In this document: positions 18,463-28,006 of the stretch, one piece after another
Position numbering within the stretch: position 1 is the stretch's first letter
Layout: each line of letters starts with the position of its first letter
Assembly (NCBI GenBank): GCA_913058265.1
Contig: CAJXPQ010000006.1
Location: 124,001-188,000 of the forward strand
Direction of reading: 5' to 3'
DNA length: 64,000 nt
Source of the DNA: an uncultured Oligoflexia bacterium
Lineage (GTDB): Bacteria; Bdellovibrionota; Bacteriovoracia; Bacteriovoracales; Bacteriovoracaceae
The notes under the pieces: generated by a model
The model's input: the letters and a program-made list of their open reading frames with translations, nothing else
Told to the model about the DNA's origin: nothing
Database searches by the model: none
Program-made: the position numbers and the translations under genes

Positions 18463-19599
18463 TTATATACCTAAGGCCGTTTGAGAATATACTGGGTCTT
18501 CCTCTTCATCAGCAATTTGTGATTTATAGTTTAAACAGCAAAAGATAACACCGATAGCTGATAAGTTCATAATAATGGATGTTCCTCCATATGATATGAA
18601 TGGTAAATTTAATCCTTTTGTAGGAAGAAGCCCTAGCACAACTCCCATATTTAAGAATGCCTGAAGTGATAAACAAAATATCAAACTAGAAACAATTTGT
18701 TTATTTATTCTAGATCTTGGCACAAGTGCCAACTTAAAACCTAGAAATGTTAAAGACATAAAAAGTAAAACGATTACCGTTACACCAATGAAACCTAACT
18801 CTTCTCCAATTACAGAAAGTATAAAGTCATTATGTGCTTCTGGAAGGTAAAATAATTTCTCATTACTATTTCCAATTCCCTGTCCCCACACATGACCATT
18901 AGCAAAGGCTAAGTATGATTGTATAATTTGAAAGCCACTATTTTGCGGGTCACTCCATGGATCTAGAAAGACAAGTAATCTTTTTACTCTATAAGGTGCA
19001 GCGACCAGAAGTCCCATTCCTGCGATAATACCTGACGCCAATAAGCTATAAAAGTATTTGCGTGGAAAATCTGATAGAAAACATGCAAACGCTATCAGAA
19101 GCGATGCAATAGTAAATGTCCCAAAGTCTGGCTGTACTAACAATAGAGCTAGAGGGATTAAGAATTGTAGGGTGTGCAAACCTTTTTCTTTAGGTGAGTA
19201 TTTTTCAAATTTACTGAAGTAATATATGGCAGCTAAACATACTGTATACTTTACAATCTCACCTGGCTGAACACTAAACCCACCCAAATTTAACCACCTT
19301 CTTGAGCCTTTAATTGTAATTCCAAGTGGAGTCATTGTCAGTAGGAGCATTAAGCTAGAGAGCGTGTTGATAATATAAATATTCTTAAACCAAAATGTCA
19401 TCTTGGTTTTACTTATAAAAAAAGCAACACCACAACCGATGAGAGCAAAAACCATTTGTCTAAAAAAAAAGTGTGTTGAGGTTCCAAAGACTTCTTTAGC
19501 GTAGATATAACTAGATGAATAAACCATTATAATACCGAGTACTACGATCAGGCTTATATTTATGAGAAAATATTTCTTCAGTCTATCTATTGCTAACAT
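18463..19599 (-). CDS. ftsW: Peptidoglycan polymerase FtsW (SEDS family)
   Basis: A polytopic SEDS glycosyltransferase that polymerises lipid II at the septum. The 378 residues contain about ten hydrophobic helices. Visible SEDS motifs are RRWLNLGGFSVQPGEIVKY, the QPDFGT block with the catalytic Asp, FLPEAHNDFILSVIGEELGF-type sequence, and the C-terminal LPFISYGGTS. It lies in its usual place between murD and murG. Confidence 0.96.
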   Translation of the reverse strand: MLAIDRLKKYFLINISLIVVLGIIMVYSSSYIYAKEVFGTSTHFFFRQMVFALIGCGVAFFISKTKMTFWFKNIYIINTLSSLMLLLTMTPLGITIKGSRRWLNLGGFSVQPGEIVKYTVCLAAIYYFSKFEKYSPKEKGLHTLQFLIPLALLLVQPDFGTFTIASLLIAFACFLSDFPRKYFYSLLASGIIAGMGLLVAAPYRVKRLLVFLDPWSDPQNSGFQIIQSYLAFANGHVWGQGIGNSNEKLFYLPEAHNDFILSVIGEELGFIGVTVIVLLFMSLTFLGFKLALVPRSRINKQIVSSLIFCLSLQAFLNMGVVLGLLPTKGLNLPFISYGGTSIIMNLSAIGVIFCCLNYKSQIADEEEDPVYSQTALGI

Positions 19600-19657
19600 C
19601 TATCTAATAGTAGCAAAGCTTAATAGCTTTCAGCAATATCTATATGCGCCATTTAGC

Positions 19658-21037
19658 CTATAATTGAAAAATAAGCTTCTTATAGTAATTACCTTTTTCA
19701 TCATAATCACGGAAAATATCTGTCGAGTCATTACCAGGACATAGGATTATAGTGTCACCTGTTCTCGACTTCTGAAAAGCTAGAAGAATGGATTCATCAA
19801 ATGAGCCCACAAGAAATGTCTGAGTGGCATCGCCAATCATTCTATTCATATTCTCCTTGGATTCACCTACAAGCACCATTAAACGTACTTTCTCAGTAAT
19901 AATATCAGAATATCCTTCATACATTTGCTCTGTATCTTTTCCACCTGTAATTAAAATAACTGGCGGCTTGATATTCTCCAGAGTTTCGCGAAGGTCATCC
20001 ATAGTTTCGGATTTTGCATCGTTATAAAACTTAACTCCATTTTTCTCAATAACAAATTCCATTCTGTGAGGAATTCCCGGAAAAGTTTCGATACATTTTT
20101 GAAGAGCTTCGTCTGATACTTTAATCGCCTTACAAGCTGTAACTGCTGCTAATAAGTTTTCACGGTTACTTTGTCCCATAATTCTCATATTGCGAACACG
20201 AAGTTCTGAGTGACAATGAATATTTGAATGAATTCTTTTATCATGAAAGTGTGTCCCTTGAATTTCTCCAATGACTCCCATTTTCACAAAAGATCTTCTT
20301 GAGTACCAATAAGTTTGAGCCTGAGAATTTCTTAAAATGGAATTACTTGATAGCTTATCAAAGTTAACAATAAGGAAGTCTTCGCTCGTTAAGTTTTTAA
20401 GAGGCTTTAATGAGTTTTCTATATACTCCCCAGCGGTATTGAAACGGCTTTCAATTGTTTTTTCTTCGATATTTGGATAAATCGCTACAACTGGGTGAAA
20501 GTCATCCATACTTTGAAGTTGAAGTGGAGAAACCTCAACTACAACATAATCAATGAAATCCTTGTTAGGATGAATTAAAAAATTACAAAATGGTTCTAAA
20601 TTTGTTCCACCAACAAAGACATTTTTCTTATCCATTTTAAGTGCGTAACCAATCATATGTGCAATTGTTGATCTACCTTTCGAGCCACAAACAGCAATAA
20701 TAGGCTTATCACAAAGGGAGTAAGCAAAAGCGAATTCACTGAATACTTCTCTTCCGTGCTCTCTTGCTTTTTGTAGTTGTGGAAGATTTGGATTTACCGA
20801 TGATGAACATACGATTAAATCTGCCTCAATAAAGTCTTCATCACGATGCTCACCCAAAGTCATTTGAGGCGTTGGTTGCACCTTCTTAAGCCTTTTTACA
20901 GCTTTATTTAAGTCAAATATTGGTTTAATATCCGTAACTTTAATTTGACATTCAAATTGATTAAATAAGTTTATAAGTGCAAACCCTGTTTTTCCAAGAC
21001 CTATAACTAAAACTTTTTTTCCTCGATACTTTTCCAT
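19658..21037 (-). CDS. murD: MurD-like ligase with degenerate catalytic motifs
   Basis: 459 residues in the murD position of the cluster. The N-terminus GLGKTGFAL and the later FPGIPHRMEF and TGGKDTE/CPGNDSTDIF blocks are MurD-like. MurD joins D-Glu to UDP-MurNAc-L-Ala. Several invariant elements are altered: the P-loop GTNGK(S/T)T reads GSKGRST (residues 118-124, Lys to Arg); the NISPDHLDRH block reads NIEEKTIESR; the lysine usually carbamylated after it is not found; and NDSKATN reads NDAKSET. The neighbours murC, murE and murF keep all these motifs. Assignment by position and overall architecture is firm; catalytic competence is doubtful. Confidence 0.82.
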   Translation of the reverse strand: MEKYRGKKVLVIGLGKTGFALINLFNQFECQIKVTDIKPIFDLNKAVKRLKKVQPTPQMTLGEHRDEDFIEADLIVCSSSVNPNLPQLQKAREHGREVFSEFAFAYSLCDKPIIAVCGSKGRSTIAHMIGYALKMDKKNVFVGGTNLEPFCNFLIHPNKDFIDYVVVEVSPLQLQSMDDFHPVVAIYPNIEEKTIESRFNTAGEYIENSLKPLKNLTSEDFLIVNFDKLSSNSILRNSQAQTYWYSRRSFVKMGVIGEIQGTHFHDKRIHSNIHCHSELRVRNMRIMGQSNRENLLAAVTACKAIKVSDEALQKCIETFPGIPHRMEFVIEKNGVKFYNDAKSETMDDLRETLENIKPPVILITGGKDTEQMYEGYSDIITEKVRLMVLVGESKENMNRMIGDATQTFLVGSFDESILLAFQKSRTGDTIILCPGNDSTDIFRDYDEKGNYYKKLIFQL

Positions 21038-21056
21038 TATTTCTCCAAATACATTA

Positions 21057-22133
21057 TTAACGTAACTTCAGTGTTGCCAGTGCCAATATCGACAATCCAA
21101 TAGAAATTATCCAAAAGCGTACAATAACTTTTGGTTCCGGCCAGCCCAACAATTCAAAGTGATGATGAATTGGCGCCATTTTGAAAATTCTTTTCTTTCT
21201 TATTTTATATGATCCTACTTGCAAAATTACTGAGATTGCTTCCATCACAAAGATTCCACCAATAACAACAAACAAAAATTCATTCTTTGTTAAAACAGCA
21301 ATTGTTCCTAACAATCCACCAAGTGACAGTGATCCCACATCGCCCATGAAAATTTGAGCTGGGTTACAGTTATACCAGAGAAAACCAACACTGGCCCCCA
21401 CAACAGCTGCACAGAGAACAGTTAATTCTGAAGTATTTGCGATATAAGGAATAAATAAATAATTTGCGATTTTTATATGGCCTGCAAAATACGAGAGCAT
21501 ACCCAGCGTGGCAGCACTGGTAATAACAGGTCCAGTTACCAGTCCGTCTAGTCCATCTGTTAGATTTACGGCATTACTTGAACCAACAATAACGAAGCTT
21601 CCAAATAAGATATAATAATAACCAAGATCCAGTACTGCATCCTTCACGAATGGAACATGGATCGTACCATCAATGACCCCAAGCTTAATCATAAAGTACG
21701 TGGCCACAATTGATGTTAAAAACTGCCAAGCAAGTTTAAACTTTGCTGAAACTCCATCAGAGTTTTTTTTGATAACTTTTAAATAATCATCAATCCAACC
21801 TAATGCAAAAAATGAAATCATCACTAAAAGAGCAATAACAAATGGTAGCGAATTATAGTTTCCTGTAAAAAGTGTACTAAATAAAACAGAACCAATTATA
21901 AAAATACCACCAAGGGTTGGGGTTCCTTTTTTCTTAAAATGGGACTCTGGGCCATCTTCTCTAATGGATTGACCGAATTGTTTCATTTTCATATAAGCAA
22001 TAAAGCGCTTGCCCCAAACGATCGAAACAACAGATGCAATAACAAAAGCAGCAAAAGACCTAAAAGTTATATATCTAAAGACATTGAATAGGGCTATATC
22101 CGCACTTAGGGGATATAAAATATGATAAAACAT
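21057..22133 (-). CDS. mraY: Phospho-N-acetylmuramoyl-pentapeptide transferase
   Basis: A ten-helix inner-membrane enzyme that transfers phospho-MurNAc-pentapeptide to undecaprenyl phosphate to give lipid I. It has KKGTPTLGG, the Asp-rich WIDDYLKV, NLTDGLDGL, FMGDVGSLSLGG and the C-terminal PIHHHFELLGWPE. Length 358 is typical. It is followed by the murD-like gene after 19 bases. Confidence 0.97.
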   Translation of the reverse strand: MFYHILYPLSADIALFNVFRYITFRSFAAFVIASVVSIVWGKRFIAYMKMKQFGQSIREDGPESHFKKKGTPTLGGIFIIGSVLFSTLFTGNYNSLPFVIALLVMISFFALGWIDDYLKVIKKNSDGVSAKFKLAWQFLTSIVATYFMIKLGVIDGTIHVPFVKDAVLDLGYYYILFGSFVIVGSSNAVNLTDGLDGLVTGPVITSAATLGMLSYFAGHIKIANYLFIPYIANTSELTVLCAAVVGASVGFLWYNCNPAQIFMGDVGSLSLGGLLGTIAVLTKNEFLFVVIGGIFVMEAISVILQVGSYKIRKKRIFKMAPIHHHFELLGWPEPKVIVRFWIISIGLSILALATLKLR

Positions 22134-22159
22134 TAAGAAATCCTAAAATTTTGATAACG

Positions 22160-23509
22160 TTACTTTATATCTAGGATTACCTCTAATTGTAAAGACCTAC
22201 TGCCCTTAATGAAAATATATTTATACTGGCCGAATACCTCTTCATATTCATTTCTGACCTCTTCAGATGTAGAATATGTCCGAGCGTCATCTCCGAAGCC
22301 TGCCAAGTAGTCTTCCGCAAAACGTCCAACAAAGAAACAGTTTTTAACACTGTGCTCTTGTAAGAATTTACCAAGCTCAATATGGAACGTTGCTTCATTT
22401 GTTCCGAGTTCATTCATATCTCCAATAATAATTGCTGCATCACTATAGGAAATTTTATTTGTTGTTAAAAAATCCTGGAAGCCTGCAATAGATACTCTCA
22501 TTGAAGAAGGATTTGCATTATAAGCATCTAAAAAAACCTTCTGATTACCACGCTCAATCCATTGAGATCGATTAGGCGTGGTCTTAAAAGTCTTAACACT
22601 TTTAATAATATTTTGAACTGAACAGTCGTCCATATCTCTCGCAATGATGAAAGCAACCGCCATATTAATAAAGTTATGTTTTCCGGTCAGAGTCTCATGA
22701 CTTAATTCAATATCATTAACTCTTATGCCTCCCGGTATAAGTTCTAACTTATTACTGCTGGCTTCTTCCCCGAACTCTTGTCCGTGATCATGTAGTCTTT
22801 TTAAATATTCATCATCCATATTTATATAAAAAGTCTCAGAACAATACTTATAAAGTACAGATTCCTCTTTATACACATTTTCTCTTGTTTCAAAGAACTC
22901 TAGATGGGTGTCGCCAATATTTGTCGTTACTCCATATTGCGGCTGTACAATTTTACATAGAAACTCTATTTCTCCTGGATGATTACTTCCTAGTTCAATG
23001 ATTGCGAATCTTGTGTCCTTATTAATTTGATACAACGTAAAAGGTACACCCAAATGATTATTATTATTTTTTTGAGTACAAATTATTTTATCTTTACTGT
23101 GACAATCACTTAGAAGATGGAAAAGCATCTCCTTTGTTGTTGTTTTTCCATTTGAACCAGAAATGGCTATAATTCTTCCACCCTTGGCCCTAAAACAGCT
23201 TGCCACTAAAGAGGCAGACTCTTGAATAAACTTTGTAATATTATTTACTTCAATAAACTGAATCTTATTGCGAAAATCTTTTACCACTTCATCAGATTTA
23301 TCATTTTTTTCATAAACAACATATTCACACTCTCTATCAATAACCTTATCAAGATGCTCTAGTGGGTTAAACCTCTCACCTATAATTGCAATAAAAATAC
23401 TTTCACTATCAAGTTTCCTATTATCTACCGAAAAATAGTAATGCTTAGATGTATGAACTGGCATATTAATTACAGAGGGTAGATCACCTAAAAGTTTAAT
23501 ATTAATCAT
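22160..23509 (-). CDS. murF: UDP-MurNAc-tripeptide--D-alanyl-D-alanine ligase
   Basis: The Mur ligase that adds D-Ala-D-Ala to the UDP-MurNAc tripeptide. It has the N-terminal VDNRKLDSESIFIAI block, P-loop ISGSNGKTTTKEM, ELGSNHPGEI, TNIGDTHLEFF and YNANPSSMR (the C-domain signature of MurF). Its start overlaps murE by 8 bases. All the ATP-binding motifs are intact. Confidence 0.96.
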   Translation of the reverse strand: MINIKLLGDLPSVINMPVHTSKHYYFSVDNRKLDSESIFIAIIGERFNPLEHLDKVIDRECEYVVYEKNDKSDEVVKDFRNKIQFIEVNNITKFIQESASLVASCFRAKGGRIIAISGSNGKTTTKEMLFHLLSDCHSKDKIICTQKNNNNHLGVPFTLYQINKDTRFAIIELGSNHPGEIEFLCKIVQPQYGVTTNIGDTHLEFFETRENVYKEESVLYKYCSETFYINMDDEYLKRLHDHGQEFGEEASSNKLELIPGGIRVNDIELSHETLTGKHNFINMAVAFIIARDMDDCSVQNIIKSVKTFKTTPNRSQWIERGNQKVFLDAYNANPSSMRVSIAGFQDFLTTNKISYSDAAIIIGDMNELGTNEATFHIELGKFLQEHSVKNCFFVGRFAEDYLAGFGDDARTYSTSEEVRNEYEEVFGQYKYIFIKGSRSLQLEVILDIK

Positions 23510-24854
23510 TTATTAACTCCGTCACATAGTCTTTATCGTTAAAAGGGTACTTCCTACCTTGAATATCCATATAAGCTTCATGTCCCTTTCCGGCAATTAA
23601 AAGTATTGTCTTTTTTTCATCAATAGTTTCTATGCCGTAGGCAATAGCTTTTTTTCTATCTACTTCAATATGAGACTTTGTTTTTAGTCCAACTCTAGCG
23701 TCATTTATAATTTGCTGTGGATCCTCAAAACGTGGATTGTCAGAGGTAAGTATAACAAAATCAGAATACTCTGAAGCTGCCTCCGCCATTAACGAGCGCT
23801 TTACTCGATCTCGATCGCCGCCACAGCCAAATAGAGTGATGAGCCTATATTCTGAAAAAGCCTTTTTAAGGTCTAAACAGATTGCCTTAAGAGCATCTGG
23901 TGTATGTGCAAAATCTATAATGATAAAATCTTTACCATACTTAATAATATTAAATCTTCCAGGAGATGCAGTTAATTGTTCAACATCGTAATGTTCTTTA
24001 TATTTGGACTTGGTCAGTGCTAATGCCAAGGATAGGTTCTCTAGATTATAAGACATCCTAAAGAATGGATTTGATGTGACCACCTTTGATGATATTTTTT
24101 TAACCTCAAAGTTTTTTAACAAAGAAATTAATTCAACTTGAGTCTCAGGAATAAAGACACTGAAGCCTGGATTTTTCAAATATTGATATACTCTTTTTTT
24201 TGCTTCAAAGTACTTATCCATTGTTCCGTGATAGTCGAGATGATCTTGGGACAAATTTGTCCAGGCTATTTGGTTAAACTTAATACTTCCAATTCTTCCT
24301 TGCTCTAGTGCGTGGGAGCTTAGCTCCATTGCAAACACATCAAAAGAATCTTTTTGTCTAAATAGTTCTTTTCTTAAGTCAATATAAGCAGGAGTTGTTA
24401 AGTTATAATTTGAGATTTCTTTGTTATTTAATAAAACACCAAGTGTACCCACAGTTAATACATTGAGCTTTTTTTGCATCATTAACTGTGCAAATAAATA
24501 AACTGTTGTTGTCTTACCGTTTGTTCCAGTAACACCTACAGAGTACTTCTCTTCCATAAAATCTGTTGGGTAGAGGTAACACAGCAGTTCTTCCTGTAGA
24601 GATAAGTAATTTTCTCCATCTAAACAAAAGCAATTCTCTTGAGTCAATTTTGTGTTTGAATTCGTAATACAAATTCCTAAGGATGATTGACTTAATCTTT
24701 CATTAAATTTTTCAAGTTCTGAGTGGGTTTGTCTATTAAATTTATAAAAGAGAATACTATGATCACTACTATTTTCACTTCTCCATTCGACATCATTCAG
24801 TTCCAAGTTTGTAGAAATACCATATTTTTGTAGGATATTCTTTATGTCACTCAT
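23502..24854 (-). CDS. murE: UDP-MurNAc-L-Ala-D-Glu--diamino acid ligase
   Basis: The Mur ligase adding the third residue, expected to be meso-diaminopimelate in this group. It has P-loop GTNGKTTTVYLF, MELSSHALEQGR, TNLSQDHLDYHGTMDKYFEAK-type sequence with the carbamylated Lys, FAHTPDAL and GCGGDRDRVKR. The TSDNPRFEDP segment is close to the DNPR motif that specifies diaminopimelate in MurE. It overlaps ftsI and murF by 8 bases at each end. Confidence 0.95.
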   Translation of the reverse strand: MSDIKNILQKYGISTNLELNDVEWRSENSSDHSILFYKFNRQTHSELEKFNERLSQSSLGICITNSNTKLTQENCFCLDGENYLSLQEELLCYLYPTDFMEEKYSVGVTGTNGKTTTVYLFAQLMMQKKLNVLTVGTLGVLLNNKEISNYNLTTPAYIDLRKELFRQKDSFDVFAMELSSHALEQGRIGSIKFNQIAWTNLSQDHLDYHGTMDKYFEAKKRVYQYLKNPGFSVFIPETQVELISLLKNFEVKKISSKVVTSNPFFRMSYNLENLSLALALTKSKYKEHYDVEQLTASPGRFNIIKYGKDFIIIDFAHTPDALKAICLDLKKAFSEYRLITLFGCGGDRDRVKRSLMAEAASEYSDFVILTSDNPRFEDPQQIINDARVGLKTKSHIEVDRKKAIAYGIETIDEKKTILLIAGKGHEAYMDIQGRKYPFNDKDYVTELIND

Positions 24855-26739
24855 ACGACGGTGCTTTGAATTTTATTTTGATAACTGTATTTTTTGAAAT
24901 GGCTGTTCCTGCTGGTGGAAACTGAGCATTTACAACTCCAAAGCCATTGTGCTTATACTTTGCATCTAACGAGTCTAGAATTTTGAACGCTGATGTTTTG
25001 TCTAAACCTATTAGATTTGGAGTTATACCTTTTTTGATTTTTCTATTACTCGCATACTTAACGCTAATTCTATCCATATTATTGTCTTTTCCATATGTTT
25101 TAGCTAGACGAGTATATTTTTTGTCTTTATAAAGAATCTTTTTAACAATCTTTTGGAATATTGGAGCTGCCACAGTATTTCCGTAATAGCCCTTTTTTGG
25201 ATCATCAACATAAACAAATACAACGAAGTTTTTTGGTATATCAACTGGATATCCTATAAACGCAGACAGATAGCCGGAGTAGCCTCCTTTACTGTCTGCT
25301 CTTTGGGCAGTACTTGTTTTCCCCGCTATTTTGAACCGGGGAACTTTAGCATTAGTTCCTGTACCGTCCTCAACAACGGCTGTAAGCATCCTTGTTATCA
25401 TTCTTGAAGTTTCTTTTTTAATGATTTTTTTACTTACGATATCTTTCTTGTCTTTAATTTTTAGAATCGTAGGCTTCACATAATAGCCACCATTTGCAAA
25501 GGCGGCATAACTAGCAAGCATTTGGATTCCTGTTGTCGCAATTCCTTGACCAAAACTTATATTACTCAGTTTTAAAGGGCTAACATTCTCATCTGAAACA
25601 GTTATTCCACGAGATTCACCAGCTATTTCAATGCCTGTCTTTTGTCCTATATTAAATTTTTTCAAAGTTTCATTAAACGTAGGATAAGTTAGATCAAAAG
25701 CAATTTTCGTCGTACCAATATTTGAGCTATATTTCATTATGTCGGATACAGTTAGCCACTCATATACATGATTACTATCCGATTCGTTTATATAATGATT
25801 ACCAACTTTGAACTTTCCTCTTTCACAATAATAACTTGTATCTTCTCGAACAATATTATTTTCTATGGCCGATGCGATCGTTAACGCCTTAAAGACAGAA
25901 CCAGGTTCAAATGGATCAGTAACAAAAGAGAGTTTTTTATTTTTAGCGCCTTTTACGAAGTTAGGGTCATAACTAGGATAGTTGGCCATCGCCAAGATCT
26001 CACCTGTCTTAACATCCATTACCGCAGCACCAGCACTTTTTGCTTGGTGCTTTTCAACACCTTCTTTTAAAAATTCTTCAACGCTAGACTGAATATCTTT
26101 ATCAATTGAGAGTGTAATATCCTCTGCTCTTTGGTCGAGGTCAGCACTTTCAAATTTTATTGGTCTGCCCTTGGCATCTCTTAGGTACTTATGGATCGAA
26201 GGTTCCCCCTTAAGCATATCATTAAACTGATACTCTAACCCTGCCAACCCATCATTATCAATCCCCACAAAGCCCAAGAGTTGAGCAGATAATTCATGGT
26301 TAGGATAAAAACGACTAGACTTAGCCTCAAGTCTTATTGTCTTAAATTTTTTAATTTTTTCGACTTGTTCATTTTTAAGGTCTAAGTTTCTAGCAATCCA
26401 AGTAAACTTTTTCCTTTTTTTAGAATTAGCTATTATTTTTTTTACTTTGATCTGTGGAACTATTTCATCAAGCTCATAAAGCTCTTTTACAAGAAGTTCT
26501 TCATTTTTTACAAATGTAAAAAGATTAAATTGCTGGATATTAATGGCAAGTGGATTATCATTTCGATCTAAGATATATCCCCTCTTTGGATACACCTTTG
26601 ATGTTCTCACTGTTTGGCTTTCAGAGTATGCTATTAATTTATCCCTATTAATAACCTGTACATACATCGCTTTACCTAACACGACAGTGTAGAGAAAGGT
26701 CATTAAAATAAATATAAAGGTCACTCTATTTTTTATCAT
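24847..26739 (-). CDS. ftsI: Division-specific transpeptidase FtsI (PBP3) with PASTA domain
   Basis: A class B penicillin-binding protein cross-linking septal peptidoglycan. One N-terminal transmembrane helix (residues 5-25) is followed by a pedestal domain with the RGYILDRN box and a transpeptidase domain. Active-site motifs are SVFK (281-284), SSN (338-340) and KTS (474-476). The last ~65 residues, from GITPNLIGL, form a PASTA domain. PASTA is absent in E. coli FtsI but is known in SpoVD-type and several deltaproteobacterial proteins. At 630 residues it is accordingly long. The stop overlaps murE by 8 bases. Confidence 0.95.
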   Translation of the reverse strand: MIKNRVTFIFILMTFLYTVVLGKAMYVQVINRDKLIAYSESQTVRTSKVYPKRGYILDRNDNPLAINIQQFNLFTFVKNEELLVKELYELDEIVPQIKVKKIIANSKKRKKFTWIARNLDLKNEQVEKIKKFKTIRLEAKSSRFYPNHELSAQLLGFVGIDNDGLAGLEYQFNDMLKGEPSIHKYLRDAKGRPIKFESADLDQRAEDITLSIDKDIQSSVEEFLKEGVEKHQAKSAGAAVMDVKTGEILAMANYPSYDPNFVKGAKNKKLSFVTDPFEPGSVFKALTIASAIENNIVREDTSYYCERGKFKVGNHYINESDSNHVYEWLTVSDIMKYSSNIGTTKIAFDLTYPTFNETLKKFNIGQKTGIEIAGESRGITVSDENVSPLKLSNISFGQGIATTGIQMLASYAAFANGGYYVKPTILKIKDKKDIVSKKIIKKETSRMITRMLTAVVEDGTGTNAKVPRFKIAGKTSTAQRADSKGGYSGYLSAFIGYPVDIPKNFVVFVYVDDPKKGYYGNTVAAPIFQKIVKKILYKDKKYTRLAKTYGKDNNMDRISVKYASNRKIKKGITPNLIGLDKTSAFKILDSLDAKYKHNGFGVVNAQFPPAGTAISKNTVIKIKFKAPSYE

Positions 26740-27056
26740 TAGGGTATTAAAATTATCTTTTTCTCATCGGGTTCACTTAGGTCATATTGTTTTGCATAAG
26801 CTTTTAGGTTTTTAACAGAAAGTTCTCTTGCACGCTCAGCTTTAAGTTCTTTATTTCTAAGCTGTTGAACTTTTACTCTTTTAGCTATTTCATTATACTC
26901 ATAGTCTTGTTCTATACCTTTCATACGAATAAGTACGAACATAATCCCTATAATGGATACAACAAAGATCAATGGTAATGTCTGTGAGGTAAATATTTTA
27001 TCTGATAGATACTTTAAAAAAGGATTAACCTTTTTTCTAGATTTTCTTACCATCAC
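26739..27056 (-). CDS. ftsL: Cell division protein FtsL-like
   Basis: A 105-residue bitopic membrane protein with a basic cytoplasmic N-terminus, one transmembrane helix (about residues 27-45) and a periplasmic, charged, heptad-like helix that could form a leucine-zipper-type coiled coil with FtsB. It ends in LSEPDEKKIILIP, like many FtsL proteins. FtsL sequences are poorly conserved. Its position between rsmH and ftsI and the topology decide the call. It overlaps ftsI by one base. Confidence 0.85.
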   Translation of the reverse strand: MMVRKSRKKVNPFLKYLSDKIFTSQTLPLIFVVSIIGIMFVLIRMKGIEQDYEYNEIAKRVKVQQLRNKELKAERARELSVKNLKAYAKQYDLSEPDEKKIILIP

Positions 27057-27070
27057 TCCTCCCTGAGCAA

Positions 27071-28006
27071 TTACTCTAACTTACTTAAAATTCTCAGTTT
27101 CGCGCTGCGAGACCTTGGATTTTCAGTCAACTCTTTTTCCGATGGATAAATCGGTTTCTTAGTTATTATTTTAGCAGTATTTTTATGGGTTTGAAAAATT
27201 TCCTTAAATTTGTGCTTTGCAATGCGATCTTCGAGAGAGTGAAACGAGATGATACAAAGAACTCCACCTGGTGCAAGTAAATCATACAAACTCTGTAAAG
27301 TATTCTCAAGCACTTCTAGCTCTCTATTTACAAAGATTCTTAGGGCCTGAAAGGTCTTTGTGGCAGGGTGAATACGGCCATGCCTCTGACTCTTTGGATA
27401 GCTTAGAAAAACGAGCTCTTCTAATTGCTTAGTTGTTTCTATAGGGGCAGTCTCTCTCGCCTCAACAATCTTCTTTGCAATTCTTCGAGATAACCTCTCT
27501 TCACCATATTTAAATATGAGGTTGGCCAAATCTTCTTCATCCATTTCATTAACAACTTCGGCAGCAGTATAAATATTATCGTTTCCAACATCCATTCGCA
27601 TATCAAGTGGAGCGTCTTCACGAAATGAAAACCCTCTCTCAAACTTATCAAAGTGATGAGAAGAAACTCCCAGGTCAGCAAGTATGGCATCAAACTTTAA
27701 TTCAGGCTTATTTTCTTGAATCCAAATTGGAAAAATCTCAAAGTTCATTTTATTTAAAAAGACTCTATCAGAAATATTTTTTTCATTAATTAATTTCAAG
27801 CCGTTTTCATATGCTTCTGGATCTTGATCAACAGAGTACATATGACAGTTAGGAATTTCTTCAGCAAACCCTAAAGAATGTCCACCGCCACCAAAAGTCA
27901 TATCTGCAAATATAGGTTTATCAATGGCTTCAGAGACTTCTTTAAAAGCCTTTAGGCAATCATCATACATGACAGAGTAATGAGTCTTATAGAGTTCTTC
28001 TGACAT
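27071..28006 (-). CDS. rsmH: 16S rRNA (cytosine-1402-N4)-methyltransferase
   Basis: A SAM-dependent methyltransferase (formerly MraW) that modifies C1402 of 16S rRNA. It has HYSVMYDDCLKAF, ADMTFGGGGHS (motif I), DAILADLGVSSHHFD, ERGFSFREDAPLDMRMD, HPATKTFQALRI and CIISFHSLEDRI. Length 311 is typical. It opens the classical division/cell-wall cluster, with no mraZ upstream; mtnP takes that place, overlapping by one base. Confidence 0.96.
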   Translation of the reverse strand: MSEELYKTHYSVMYDDCLKAFKEVSEAIDKPIFADMTFGGGGHSLGFAEEIPNCHMYSVDQDPEAYENGLKLINEKNISDRVFLNKMNFEIFPIWIQENKPELKFDAILADLGVSSHHFDKFERGFSFREDAPLDMRMDVGNDNIYTAAEVVNEMDEEDLANLIFKYGEERLSRRIAKKIVEARETAPIETTKQLEELVFLSYPKSQRHGRIHPATKTFQALRIFVNRELEVLENTLQSLYDLLAPGGVLCIISFHSLEDRIAKHKFKEIFQTHKNTAKIITKKPIYPSEKELTENPRSRSAKLRILSKLE

